Positions 1 through 6,846 of a stretch of 8,403 bases of DNA are shown piece by piece. Under the pieces are notes generated by a model. That model was not told where the DNA came from, did not search any database, and worked only from the letters and a program-made list of their open reading frames with translations. Numbering within the stretch: position 1 is the first letter of the stretch; the number at the start of each line of letters is the position of its first letter. Location: NCBI GenBank assembly GCA_017408325.1, contig JAFQUW010000083.1, positions 1 to 8,403 of the forward strand. Direction: 5' to 3'. This DNA is from Clostridia bacterium (GTDB lineage Bacteria; Bacillota; Clostridia; Oscillospirales; SIG627). Position numbers and translations under genes: made by a program.

Positions 1-1581
1 CAAGTCGGGAGAATTGCGGCGTCCCGTGATCACCAATCGCAACACGGCGGAAATGTCGCCGACGTGGCCGCGGAAGGCATCGGGATTCTGCTTATAATCT
101 TTGGGCTTGGGCGCGTAGCCGAGTTCTTCACCGAGCGTGCGAATTTTGTCAAACCAAGTATCACGGTCATCCATAAAGGAGTAGATCTCGCGGTATTTCG
201 CAAGGATCGTGTTTGCATCCTCGCGGACGTTTCCTTCCGGAAGCTCGTCTTCCAGACGATAGAGGTCGTCATAGAAGAAGGCAAACGCCGTGGGCATTTC
301 AGACAGGCGCGCAAAATCTTTTCTGGGCTTTTCTCCACCGCGTCCGATGGCAAGGTAGGCACGGGCGTAGTCGGGATCATCCAAAAGTCTCGCGGCAAAA
401 CGGGTATGAAACTCTTCTGCCCAAACGAGAAGATCGGAATAAATCTCATCCGCGTTCTTTTTCGCAAGAATGTTTTTGGAAATATCATCGAGTTTTCCAA
501 GATCGAACAGCGCGCCGGAAGCACTCATCTTCTTGATGGTAAAGGAAAAGTCCGTCAGATCACTCTCGGGATTGGCGCGTCGCCATTCCTCAAAGTTCGA
601 GTTGAGCACGCTCATCACGTACTCGCGCACACCTTCGATCGGGTAGCCTGCTTCCTGATAGAAGGACAGCGCGGCTTCGGGGTCGTGGCGTTTCGAGAGT
701 TTGCGTTTGCCGCCGTCCTCTGTGCGCTTCATCAAATGGGAGATGTGCACGTATTTCGGGCGACGGAAACCGAGAAGATCGAAGAGTTGCAGATGCAAAG
801 GCAAGGTGGAAAGCCATTCTTCACCGCGCACCACGTGGGTGACGCGCATCAAATGGTCGTCCACGGCGTGGGCAAAATGATACGTAGGAATGCCGTCAGA
901 CTTCAAAAGCACAGCATCCGTAAAGTTTTCATCAAGCTCCAGGTCGCCCTTGATCGTATCGGTGAAACGAATGCGTCCGCCGGGTTTTCCGGGAGACCGC
1001 AGGCGCAACGTATAAGTTGCACCGGAAGCGAGTTTTTCCTCGATCTGCTCCAAGGTCAAAGCACGGCAAGGTGCGTAGTCGCCCCAATAGCCGGGGGTCA
1101 CTTTTGCCGCCTCTTGTGCGGCGTGTGCCACCTCAAGATCCTCGTGGGTGCAGAAGCAAGGATACGCAAGCCCCATTTCAACCAGTTTCTTTGCGAAAAT
1201 ATGGTAGATCGGTGCGCGCAAAGACTGATAATACGGACCGTAATTGCCGAAACCGCGCTCGTCGGCGAGTGCGCCTTCGTCAAAGTTGAGTTTATAGTGT
1301 GAAAAGGCGGAGAGGATCAGTTCGACCGCGCCGTCAACCTTGCGTTTTTCGTCCGTGTCCTCGATGCGAAGCAGAAAAACGCCGCCGCTCTGGTGCGCGA
1401 GACGCTCGCTGACCAGTGCGGGAAACAGGTTTCCGAAATGCACAAAACCCGTAGGGCTCGGTGCGATGCGTGTCACTTTTGCCCCCTCCGGAAGATCACG
1501 CACGGGAAAACGTTGCTCTGCTTCCTCCGGCGTTTCGCTCACGTGGGAAAAGAGAAGATCGGCAAGTTTTTTGTTATCCAT
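1..1581 (-). CDS. gltX: Glutamyl-tRNA synthetase, C-terminus cut by window edge
   Basis: Class I aminoacyl-tRNA synthetase that charges tRNA-Glu with glutamate in the cytoplasm. Reading the minus strand from ATG at 1581 gives 527 codons with no stop before the left edge. The protein starts MDNKKLADLLFSHVSETPEE, then has the nucleotide-binding segment RIAPSPTGFVHFGN (a HIGH-motif variant, HFGN), the GluRS hallmark LLRIEDTD, and the KMSKS-type loop RKLSKRH near residue 290. A CFC cysteine pair lies in the connective region. At 527 residues or more it exceeds the roughly 480-residue classical GluRS and fits the longer clostridial form; it is too long for the tRNA-modifying GluQ paralogue. The start is supported by GGAG seven bases upstream and a good promoter. 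It is divergent from the decarboxylase operon. The 27-base predicted leader leaves no room for a T-box. Confidence 0.95.
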   Translation of the reverse strand, partial: MDNKKLADLLFSHVSETPEEAEQRFPVRDLPEGAKVTRIAPSPTGFVHFGNLFPALVSERLAHQSGGVFLLRIEDTDEKRKVDGAVELILSAFSHYKLNFDEGALADERGFGNYGPYYQSLRAPIYHIFAKKLVEMGLAYPCFCTHEDLEVAHAAQEAAKVTPGYWGDYAPCRALTLEQIEEKLASGATYTLRLRSPGKPGGRIRFTDTIKGDLELDENFTDAVLLKSDGIPTYHFAHAVDDHLMRVTHVVRGEEWLSTLPLHLQLFDLLGFRRPKYVHISHLMKRTEDGGKRKLSKRHDPEAALSFYQEAGYPIEGVREYVMSVLNSNFEEWRRANPESDLTDFSFTIKKMSASGALFDLGKLDDISKNILAKKNADEIYSDLLVWAEEFHTRFAARLLDDPDYARAYLAIGRGGEKPRKDFARLSEMPTAFAFFYDDLYRLEDELPEGNVREDANTILAKYREIYSFMDDRDTWFDKIRTLGEELGYAPKPKDYKQNPDAFRGHVGDISAVLRLVITGRRNSPDL

Positions 1582-1614
1582 CAAAAATCTCCGAGACAAA
1601 ATGATAGTTGTAAT

Positions 1615-1643
1615 ATTTTAACACAGAACGACTGCTTTTTCAA
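1615..1643 (-). promoter_or_regulatory. Predicted sigma-A promoter of gltX
   Basis: On the minus strand, TTGAAA (1643-1638) and TAAAAT (1620-1615) are separated by exactly 17 bases. Each hexamer differs from the sigma-A consensus at one position. Transcription would begin near 1608, giving a leader of about 27 bases that contains the GGAG ribosome-binding site. Confidence 0.7.
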
Positions 1644-1722
1644 GAGAATTATGCCAAAAATACGCGGTAAAAGAAGAAGGGGAAATTTTTGTTGTTTTTT
1701 GCTTTTCGGAGGTCAAAAACGC

Positions 1723-1751
1723 TTGCTATTTTTTCATATATATGTTATAGT
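1723..1751 (+). promoter_or_regulatory. Predicted sigma-A promoter of the decarboxylase operon
   Basis: On the plus strand, TTGCTA (1723-1728) and TATAGT (1746-1751) have a 17-base spacer. The -10 has five of six consensus bases and the -35 has four. The start of transcription would be near 1758, leaving an AT-rich 5' leader of about 78 bases before the first gene. No riboswitch fold or BirA-like two-armed operator was recognised in that leader. Confidence 0.65.
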
Positions 1752-1835
1752 TAATTGATTTTGATTTTTTTACATGTTTTTTGTTGAAGCACAGCGTTTC
1801 AGCCAAAAAATATGATGACTTTCCGGAGGTAACCT

Positions 1836-3260
1836 ATGTCCGAACAGACCAAATCCTACGGTGCTCAACTGAGTGCCGACCTCGCCGCATCGGAACAGGC
1901 CCGTCGCACCCTTTTGGAAAAGAGCGGTCGCCTCACGTCTCGCGCCAGATTTGAGGCTCTCTTTGACGAAGGCTCCTACACGGAGATCGCCGCCTTTGTC
2001 GGTGGTTCTGCCGCGGGAGACGCCGACCGTCTTCTCTGTGCTTACGGTGCAGTAAACGGTGAGTGCGTGTATGCCTTCTCCCAGGAAATTTCCGAGGGAG
2101 ATGCTGCCTTTACCACTGCCGGTGCGAAAAAACTTTCCGCCCTCTACGATCTGGCGGAAAAACGCCCCGCTCCCATCGTCGGTTTCTTTGACGCCGCCGG
2201 TGCTTCCCTCGCAGAAGGACTGCCCATGATGGCCGCCCTCTCCGAGGTGATCGCCCGCCGTGCCGAATATTCCGCCACAGCTCCGCAGATCGCGCTGATC
2301 GCGGGTCCCTGCGGTGCTTCCCTTGCCGGTTTTGCCGCCGGTTTTGACCTCGTCATCCTCGAGGAGAACAACGGCGAACTCTTCGTCACCGCTCCCTCCG
2401 TCGTGAAGGAAGCCTGCAAGGTCGAAGGTCACGCCAAAGCCGCTCTCGCCGCCAAGGCCGGTCAGGTCCACCTGACGGTCAAGGGTGAAGAGGCGCTCAT
2501 CGCTGCCGCGAAGGATGCGCTCTCCTACCTGCCCGAAAACGATGAGGAAAGCGCACCGCTCTTTGAAACGGCCGACGATGCCAACCGCGCCACCGTCGCC
2601 TTCGACAAGATTCCCACCGCCGATGCTGCCGTTGAAGACATCTTCGACGCCGCGAGCATCTTCGAACTTTCCGCAGCCTATGCTCCCTCTGCCAAGACGG
2701 GCTTTGCAACGCTCGCCGGAGTCCCCTGTGCCTTCGTCGCCACCGACGGTGAGGCACTCGGCCGAAACGAACTTGTCAAGATCATCCGCTTCGTCAAGCT
2801 CTGCGACCGTTTCGAACTTCCGCTCATCACGCTCGTAAACGCGCCCGCGTTTTGCGCCTGCGACGAAGGTGATGCCGGCATGGCAGATCTTGTCGCCCGT
2901 CTCTCCGAGACCTATGCAGACTGCGACATCCCGATGATCACGCTCATCACGGGCAAGGCCTACGGTCCGATCATCTCCCAGTTCGCCTCCAAGGCACTCG
3001 GTGCAGACTTCGTCTACGCCACGCCTTCCGCCTCCATTTCCCTGCTTGCCCCCGACAGTGCCGTCGCTTTCAGCGAATCCGACAGCCTCAAGGGACTCGA
3101 CAATCCCATCGCGGGTCGCGCGGCACTCATCGAGAGTTATCTGACCGAAAAGACCTCTCCCGTCTTTGCCGCACGCGCCGGTCTCGTCGACGACATTCTC
3201 GCGCCCTCCGAAGTGCGCGCCCGTCTCGCCTTCGCCGTCAATATGCTGACCGAAGCGTAA
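1836..3260 (+). CDS. MmdA/12S-type acyl-CoA carboxyltransferase, diverged
   Basis: Member of the biotin-dependent carboxyltransferase family (methylmalonyl-CoA decarboxylase alpha, propionyl-CoA carboxylase beta, transcarboxylase 12S), which moves CO2 between an acyl-CoA and carboxybiotin. It has 474 residues against about 510 usually. Both crotonase-like halves are visible: N-terminal with PIVGFFDAAGASLAEG (113-128), PQIALIAGPCG (150-160) and ELFVTAPSVVKEAC (181-194); C-terminal with GVPCAFVATDGEALGRNELVKIIRFVKLCDRFELPLITLV (295-334 region), a KAYG loop (374-377) and GLVDDILAPSEVR (449-461). Several conserved loops are altered: the usual SGGAR is AAGAS, GPCAGGA is GPCGASLA, and the C-terminal EYGGIIRHGA and AYGGAY stretches are replaced. 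It may therefore have a different substrate or be partly non-catalytic. A strong GGAGG (1825-1829) fixes the start. First gene of the operon; oadG follows after 9 bases. Family assignment is confident, substrate is not. Confidence 0.85.
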   Translation: MSEQTKSYGAQLSADLAASEQARRTLLEKSGRLTSRARFEALFDEGSYTEIAAFVGGSAAGDADRLLCAYGAVNGECVYAFSQEISEGDAAFTTAGAKKLSALYDLAEKRPAPIVGFFDAAGASLAEGLPMMAALSEVIARRAEYSATAPQIALIAGPCGASLAGFAAGFDLVILEENNGELFVTAPSVVKEACKVEGHAKAALAAKAGQVHLTVKGEEALIAAAKDALSYLPENDEESAPLFETADDANRATVAFDKIPTADAAVEDIFDAASIFELSAAYAPSAKTGFATLAGVPCAFVATDGEALGRNELVKIIRFVKLCDRFELPLITLVNAPAFCACDEGDAGMADLVARLSETYADCDIPMITLITGKAYGPIISQFASKALGADFVYATPSASISLLAPDSAVAFSESDSLKGLDNPIAGRAALIESYLTEKTSPVFAARAGLVDDILAPSEVRARLAFAVNMLTEA

Positions 3261-3269
3261 GGAGGCACT

Positions 3270-3479
3270 ATGACCACACAAGATTATTTGAACATTCTGG
3301 AAAGCGGACAGACCCCCTCGACCGATTCCGTCGTGTCCTACGGTCTGTCGAACGCGCTGACAGTGATGCTCGTGGTCTTTGCGGTTCTCGGTATCCTCTA
3401 CCTGATCCTCACCTTCACCGGTGCACTGTTCTCCCGCATCAATCAGAAACCGGAAAAACGCGAGAAGAAACAGAAGTAG
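3270..3479 (+). CDS. OadG/MmdD-type membrane subunit, ended early by TAG
   Basis: Small membrane subunit (gamma/delta) of sodium-pump decarboxylases, which anchors the soluble carboxyltransferase to the membrane pump and helps assemble the complex. The 69-residue product has a polar N-terminus, one hydrophobic helix at about residues 28-52 (ALTVMLVVFAVLGILYLIL), and a Lys/Glu/Gln-rich linker ending KREKKQK. Placement between an MmdA-like gene and the biotin carrier is typical of MmdD/OadG. The start has a strong AAGGAGG just upstream and lies 9 bases after the previous stop. The gene is oddly short: the TAG at 3477-3479 sits inside the charged linker, and the same frame continues as family-like sequence to a TAA at 3672-3674. 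Uninterrupted it would be 134 residues, close to the about 115 residues of Veillonella MmdD as recalled. The ORF stands on its own, but whether the 69-residue form is functional is unclear. Confidence 0.8.
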   Translation: MTTQDYLNILESGQTPSTDSVVSYGLSNALTVMLVVFAVLGILYLILTFTGALFSRINQKPEKREKKQK

Positions 3480-3674
3480 GAAAAAACCGAAACCAAAACA
3501 AAGACTGCGAAAAGCGCCGTTTCCGACGAGATCCTTGCCGTTTTGGGTGCCGCCGCTCAGGCAGCGCAAAACGACGGTGAGATCATCGCTGTTTTAACCG
3601 CGGCTGTTCACGCCGCACGCGCCGAGAACGGAGAAACCGGAAGCTTCCGCGTCGTCTCCTTCCGCCGCAGATAA
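3480..3674 (+). pseudogene. In-frame C-terminal domain of OadG beyond the TAG
   Basis: This stretch is in the same frame as the preceding OadG ORF and has 64 sense codons with no stop until TAA at 3672. It reads as a Lys/Thr linker (EKTETKTKTAKSA), then SDEILAVLGAAAQAAQ, DGEIIAVLTAAVHAARAENG and the end GSFRVVSFRRR. The pattern of two acidic-then-hydrophobic helices followed by a short arginine-rich FRV-S-RR tail matches the soluble C-terminal part of clostridial OadG proteins as I recall them. Codon use (GCC, GCG, ATC, CGC) looks like the neighbours. No start codon with a ribosome-binding site was found inside, so it would be made only by reading through the TAG or if the TAG is an error. 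It fills nearly all of the otherwise gene-free gap before the biotin carrier gene. Confidence 0.75.
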
Positions 3675-3731
3675 ACTCGTTTCCACTCATATTCACCAAA
3701 CATTATCAACAGTATAAAAGGAGTAAAAACC

Positions 3732-4133
3732 ATGAAACAGTATAGAATCACCGTCAACGGAACCACCTACGACGTCGTCGTCGAAGAAGCCGGCGCAATT
3801 TCCTACGCTGCCCCCGTCGCCGCCCCTGTTGCCGCTCCGGCTCCCGTTGCTGCTCCGGCTCCCGCCGCCGCTCCCGCGCCTGCCGCTGCTCCGGCTCCCG
3901 CCGCCGCTCCCACCGCTTCCGGCGAACAGGTCAAGGCTCCCATCCCCGGCACCATTCTCTCCATCAAGGCCAAAGTCGGTGATGCCGTCAAAGCCGGCGA
4001 CGTTCTCTGCGTGCTCGAAGCGATGAAGATGGAAAATGACATCACCGCGCCTTCCGACGGTACCGTTGCCCAGATCTGCGTGAGCCAGGGTGCCACCGTC
4101 GACACCGGCGATGCTCTGATCGTTCTTGCGTAA
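3732..4133 (+). CDS. Biotin carboxyl carrier protein of the decarboxylase
   Basis: Carries the carboxyl group on biotin between the carboxyltransferase and the membrane decarboxylase, corresponding to MmdC or the 1.3S transcarboxylase subunit. The 133-residue protein has an N-terminal MKQYRITVNGTTYDVVVEE segment, an Ala/Pro linker (about 26-62) that serves as a flexible arm, and a biotinyl domain (about 65-133). The biotinylation motif EAMKMEN places the modified lysine at residue 99, and the preceding APIPGTI and final GDALIVLA are typical of the fold. AAGGAG at 3718-3723 supports the start. It lies in the operon between oadG and oadB. Because both carboxyltransferases in the operon lack a biotinyl domain, this protein probably serves both. 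The linker is encoded by an imperfect tandem repeat. Confidence 0.95.
   Translation: MKQYRITVNGTTYDVVVEEAGAISYAAPVAAPVAAPAPVAAPAPAAAPAPAAAPAPAAAPTASGEQVKAPIPGTILSIKAKVGDAVKAGDVLCVLEAMKMENDITAPSDGTVAQICVSQGATVDTGDALIVLA
3811..3914 (+). repeat. Imperfect GC-rich tandem repeat coding the Ala/Pro linker
   Basis: The motif GCTCCGGCTCCCG recurs at 3834, 3852 and 3888, in an 18-base register. A 24-base exact copy occurs at 3852-3875 and again at 3888-3911. Each unit codes for alternating Ala-Pro and Ala-Ala-Ala-Pro. Such repeats can change length by slippage in steps of six residues without breaking the frame. Confidence 0.85.
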
Positions 4134-4144
4134 GTTTTTCATCA

Positions 4145-4167
4145 CTTTTTAAGAAAAGAGCTTTTCT
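4145..4167 (+). promoter_or_regulatory. Short competing hairpins over the oadB ribosome-binding site
   Basis: AGAAAAG (4152-4158) and CTTTTCT (4161-4167) are exact inverted copies. They allow a 6-bp stem with a GAGC loop that ends right at the start codon and covers the weak AAAAGAG ribosome-binding site. An alternative stem, CTTTT (4145-4149) with AAAAG (4154-4158), uses the same bases. The stems are short and A/U-rich, so a regulatory role is only possible. This is the weakest ribosome-binding site in the operon. Confidence 0.35.
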
Positions 4168-5358
4168 ATGTTAGAAACCATTCAAAGCTTTTGGGGAAAC
4201 ACCGCGATCTGCCGCATGCTTGCCGACGTCGACCTCTCGTGGAAGACGCTCGTCATGTACGCGATCGTCATCGTGCTGTTTTACCTGGCTATCGTCAAAA
4301 AATTTGAGCCTCTGTTGCCCCTGCCGATCGCGTTCGGTATGTTGCTTGCCAACCTGCCGTTTGCCGAATTGATCCATACGGAGAAATTTTTGACCACGGG
4401 AGAGATCAATTACGGGGATATCCTGCGAACCGGAAATCTCCTCGACATTCTCTACATCGGCGTCAAGATCGGCCTGTATCCGCCGCTCATCTTCTTGGGA
4501 ATCGGCGCAATGACCGACTTCTCTCCTCTGATCGCCAACCCGAAGAGCCTCTTCCTCGGCGCGGCGGCACAGCTCGGCGTTGCCGCGGCTTTCTTCGGTG
4601 CCCTGCTCCTCGGCTTCTCTCCGCTGGAAGCGGCCTCCATCGGCATCATCGGCGGTGCCGACGGCCCGACTGCCATCTACGTCACCAAAACGCTTGCCCC
4701 GCAGCTTCTCGGTGCGATCGCCATCGCGGCTTACTCTTATATGGCACTCGTTCCGTTCATCCAGCCCCCGATCATGCGCGCACTGACCACCAAAAAGCAA
4801 CGCCAGATCGAAATGAAGACCCTGCGCCCCGTCTCAAAGACTGAGCAGGTCATCTTCCCCATCCTCGTCACCATCGTGGTCTGTCTCATCGTTCCCGATG
4901 CGGCACCGCTCGTGGGTATGCTGATGCTGGGTAACCTGATCCGCGTCTCCGGCGTTGCGGAACGTCTCTCCAAAACCGCGCAGAATGAGCTCATCAACAT
5001 CGTCACCATTCTGCTCGGCGTCTCCGTCGGTGCTACGGCTTCCGCAGACAACTTCCTGCAGCCCCAGACGCTCTACATCATTCTTCTCGGTCTGTGCGCT
5101 TTTGCCTTCTCTACAGTTGGCGGTGTGCTCTTCGGACAGGTGATGTACCTTCTCGCCGGCGGCAAGATCAATCCCCTCATCGGCTCTGCCGGCGTTTCCG
5201 CCGTTCCCATGGCCGCCCGCGTCTCGCAGACCGTCGGTCAGAAGGACAACCCCAAGAACTTCCTCCTCATGCACGCAATGGGCCCGAACGTGGCCGGTGT
5301 CATCGGCTCTGCCGTCGCCGCCGGTGTCTTCATCGTTCTGTTCCGCACCTTTGCTTGA
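4168..5358 (+). CDS. oadB: Sodium-pump decarboxylase beta subunit (OadB/MmdB)
   Basis: Integral membrane subunit that decarboxylates carboxybiotin and couples this to sodium export. The 396-residue protein has many hydrophobic segments across its length and the diagnostic family motifs: GIIGGADGPTAIYVTKTLAP (159-178), whose Asp165 corresponds to the sodium-binding aspartate of the Klebsiella enzyme; LLGVSVGATASADNFL (282-297); NPLIGSAGVSAVPMAAR (335-351); and HAMGPNVAGVIGSA (369-382). Length is within the family range. It begins 34 bases after the biotin carrier gene and ends with TGA 27 bases before oadA. It could equally be called mmdB, because this subunit is interchangeable in type between oxaloacetate and methylmalonyl-CoA decarboxylases. 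The ribosome-binding site is weak and lies in a small inverted repeat. Confidence 0.95.
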   Translation: MLETIQSFWGNTAICRMLADVDLSWKTLVMYAIVIVLFYLAIVKKFEPLLPLPIAFGMLLANLPFAELIHTEKFLTTGEINYGDILRTGNLLDILYIGVKIGLYPPLIFLGIGAMTDFSPLIANPKSLFLGAAAQLGVAAAFFGALLLGFSPLEAASIGIIGGADGPTAIYVTKTLAPQLLGAIAIAAYSYMALVPFIQPPIMRALTTKKQRQIEMKTLRPVSKTEQVIFPILVTIVVCLIVPDAAPLVGMLMLGNLIRVSGVAERLSKTAQNELINIVTILLGVSVGATASADNFLQPQTLYIILLGLCAFAFSTVGGVLFGQVMYLLAGGKINPLIGSAGVSAVPMAARVSQTVGQKDNPKNFLLMHAMGPNVAGVIGSAVAAGVFIVLFRTFA

Positions 5359-5385
5359 TCCTACCGAATTACCAAGGAGACTATT

Positions 5386-6780
5386 ATGGCAGTTAAAATT
5401 TGTGAAACCGTACTGCGCGACGCCCACCAGTCCCTCGTCGCCACGCGTATGACCACCGAGGAGATGCTCCCCGCTCTGGAAATGATGGACAAGATCGGCT
5501 ATCATTCTCTGGAATGCTGGGGCGGTGCCACCTTTGACTCCTGTCTGCGCTTTTTGGACGAGGATCCCTGGGATCGTCTGCGTACCATCCGCGACCACGT
5601 GAAGAACACCAAACTCCAGATGCTCTTCCGCGGCCAGAACATTCTCGGCTACCGTCACTACGCCGACGACGTGGTGGAATACTTTGTCCAGAAGTCTATT
5701 GCAAACGGCATTGACATCATCCGCATCTTCGACGCCCTCAACGATCCGCGCAACCTCAAGGTTGCCATCGACGCGACCAAGCGCGAGGGCGGTCACGTTC
5801 AGGCGGCCTTCTCTTATACGACAAGCCCCGTCCACACCAACGAGTACTTTGCAAACTTCGCAAAACAGCTTGAGGAAATGGGCGCCGATTCCATCTGCAT
5901 CAAAGACATGGCCGGTCTGCTTCGTCCCTACACCGCATACGAGTTAGTGAAGAAACTCAAGGAAAGCGTCAAGATCCCGATCGAGCTTCACACGCACTAC
6001 ACCGCCGGTCAGGCGTCCATGACCCTCATCAAGGCGATCGAAGCCGGTTGCGACATCGTCGACACCGCGCTTTCTCCGCTTGCTATGGGTACTTCCCAGC
6101 CCCCGACGGAATCCATCGTCGCCGCCCTCGAGGGTACCGAATACGACACCGGTCTCTCGCTCGAAAAGCTCGACGAAGTGGCCCAGTGCTTTGAGCCTCT
6201 GCGCAAAGCCTATCTCGAAAGCGGTCTGCTTGACCCGAACGTGATGAAGGTCAGCGCCAACGCTCTCATCTATCAAGTTCCCGGCGGTATGCTCTCCAAC
6301 CTGATGAAACAGTTGAAGGACGCCGGTCAAGCCCATAAGCTTGACGAAGCACTTGCCGAGGTTCCGCGCGTGCGTGCGGACGCCGGCTATCCGCCGCTCG
6401 TCACTCCTTCCTCCCAGATCGTCGGTACGCAGGCCGTTCTCAACGTGATGAACAACGAGCGCTACAAGATGGTCACCAAAGAGTTCAAGGGCATCGTCCG
6501 CGGCGAGTACGGTCAGACTCCCGTCGCAATTTCCGATGAATTCCGCAAGAAGATCATCGGTGACGAAGAGCCGATCACCTGCCGTCCCGCTGACAACATT
6601 CCGCCCGAACTCGATAAACTTCGCGCGGAGATCGCCGAATACATCGAGCAGGATGAGGACGTCCTCTCCTACGCGCTGTTCGGTCAGGTTGCCACCAAGT
6701 TCTTTGAAAAGCGCAAGGCGAAGAAATACCGTCTTGACGCCGATCATGCAAACGCTGAAACTCAGGTGCACCCCGTCTAA
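5386..6780 (+). CDS. oadA: Oxaloacetate decarboxylase alpha / 5S-type pyruvate carboxyltransferase
   Basis: Biotin-dependent carboxyltransferase that moves CO2 between oxaloacetate/pyruvate and carboxybiotin. The 464-residue protein has a TIM-barrel carboxyltransferase domain: ETVLRDAHQSLVATRM (7-22) with metal ligand Asp12, QMLFRGQNILGYRHYADD (78-95), the carboxylated-lysine motif KDMAGLL with Lys173, and the metal-binding pair His202/His204 in LHTHYTAG. The conserved C-terminal region of OadA/PycB follows (about 285-445). Unlike Klebsiella OadA (about 600 residues) it has no attached biotinyl domain, which matches the separate carrier gene and the 5S transcarboxylase subunit. AAGGAG at 5374-5379 supports the start. 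It is the last gene of the operon, followed by a strong terminator. It could run as a decarboxylase, as the pyruvate half of a transcarboxylase, or as a pyruvate carboxylase subunit B; no biotin carboxylase gene is present here. Confidence 0.93.
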   Translation: MAVKICETVLRDAHQSLVATRMTTEEMLPALEMMDKIGYHSLECWGGATFDSCLRFLDEDPWDRLRTIRDHVKNTKLQMLFRGQNILGYRHYADDVVEYFVQKSIANGIDIIRIFDALNDPRNLKVAIDATKREGGHVQAAFSYTTSPVHTNEYFANFAKQLEEMGADSICIKDMAGLLRPYTAYELVKKLKESVKIPIELHTHYTAGQASMTLIKAIEAGCDIVDTALSPLAMGTSQPPTESIVAALEGTEYDTGLSLEKLDEVAQCFEPLRKAYLESGLLDPNVMKVSANALIYQVPGGMLSNLMKQLKDAGQAHKLDEALAEVPRVRADAGYPPLVTPSSQIVGTQAVLNVMNNERYKMVTKEFKGIVRGEYGQTPVAISDEFRKKIIGDEEPITCRPADNIPPELDKLRAEIAEYIEQDEDVLSYALFGQVATKFFEKRKAKKYRLDADHANAETQVHPV

Positions 6781-6797
6781 AAAACACCAAGCAAAAA

Positions 6798-6832
6798 GGC
6801 ACAGACGAAATCGTCTGTGCCTTTTCTTTTTT
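6798..6832 (+). terminator. Bidirectional intrinsic terminator between oadA and spo0A
   Basis: GGCACAGACG (6798-6807) pairs exactly with CGTCTGTGCC (6812-6821) around an AAAT loop, followed by TTTTCTTTTTT. The five A bases just before the stem give a T-run on the minus strand too. The hairpin lies between the convergent oadA stop (6780) and spo0A stop (6847), so it can end both transcripts. Confidence 0.92.
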
Positions 6833-6846
6833 CGCGATATGGGTGA

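Noticed and set aside
64..1302. 412-codon open frame on the plus strand opposite gltX
   Set aside because: The minus strand in this interval codes for a continuous, clearly recognisable GluRS. The plus-strand translation has no family features and no good ribosome-binding site.
1582..1643. T-box or other leader riboswitch before gltX
   Set aside because: The predicted promoter leaves only about 27 bases of leader, which is far too short, and no specifier or antiterminator sequence is visible.
1741..1835. BirA-type biotin operator in the operon leader
   Set aside because: A TTAATTG-like half-site near the -10 was considered, but no matching second arm at the expected spacing was found.
1770..3569. 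599-codon open frame on the minus strand opposite the MmdA-like gene
   Set aside because: It lies antisense to a gene with clear family motifs and a strong ribosome-binding site. The translation is a low-complexity Gly/Asp/Glu-rich mixture with no recognisable domain, as expected from the codon bias of the plus-strand gene.
3675..3731. Internal promoter before the biotin carrier gene
   Set aside because: TATAAA at 3713-3718 overlaps the ribosome-binding site and has no acceptable -35 at 16-18 bases upstream.
3693..4145. Gly/Ser-rich minus-strand frame opposite the biotin carrier gene
   Set aside because: The repeat SGGGSRS-like translation is simply the reverse complement of the Ala/Pro linker codons.
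4834..5835. 333-codon minus-strand frame across the oadB/oadA junction
   Set aside because: It is antisense to two confident genes and reads as a low-complexity acidic sequence; a shadow of codon bias.
5944..6771. 275-codon minus-strand frame opposite oadA
   Set aside because: It is antisense to conserved OadA sequence and shows no motif of its own.
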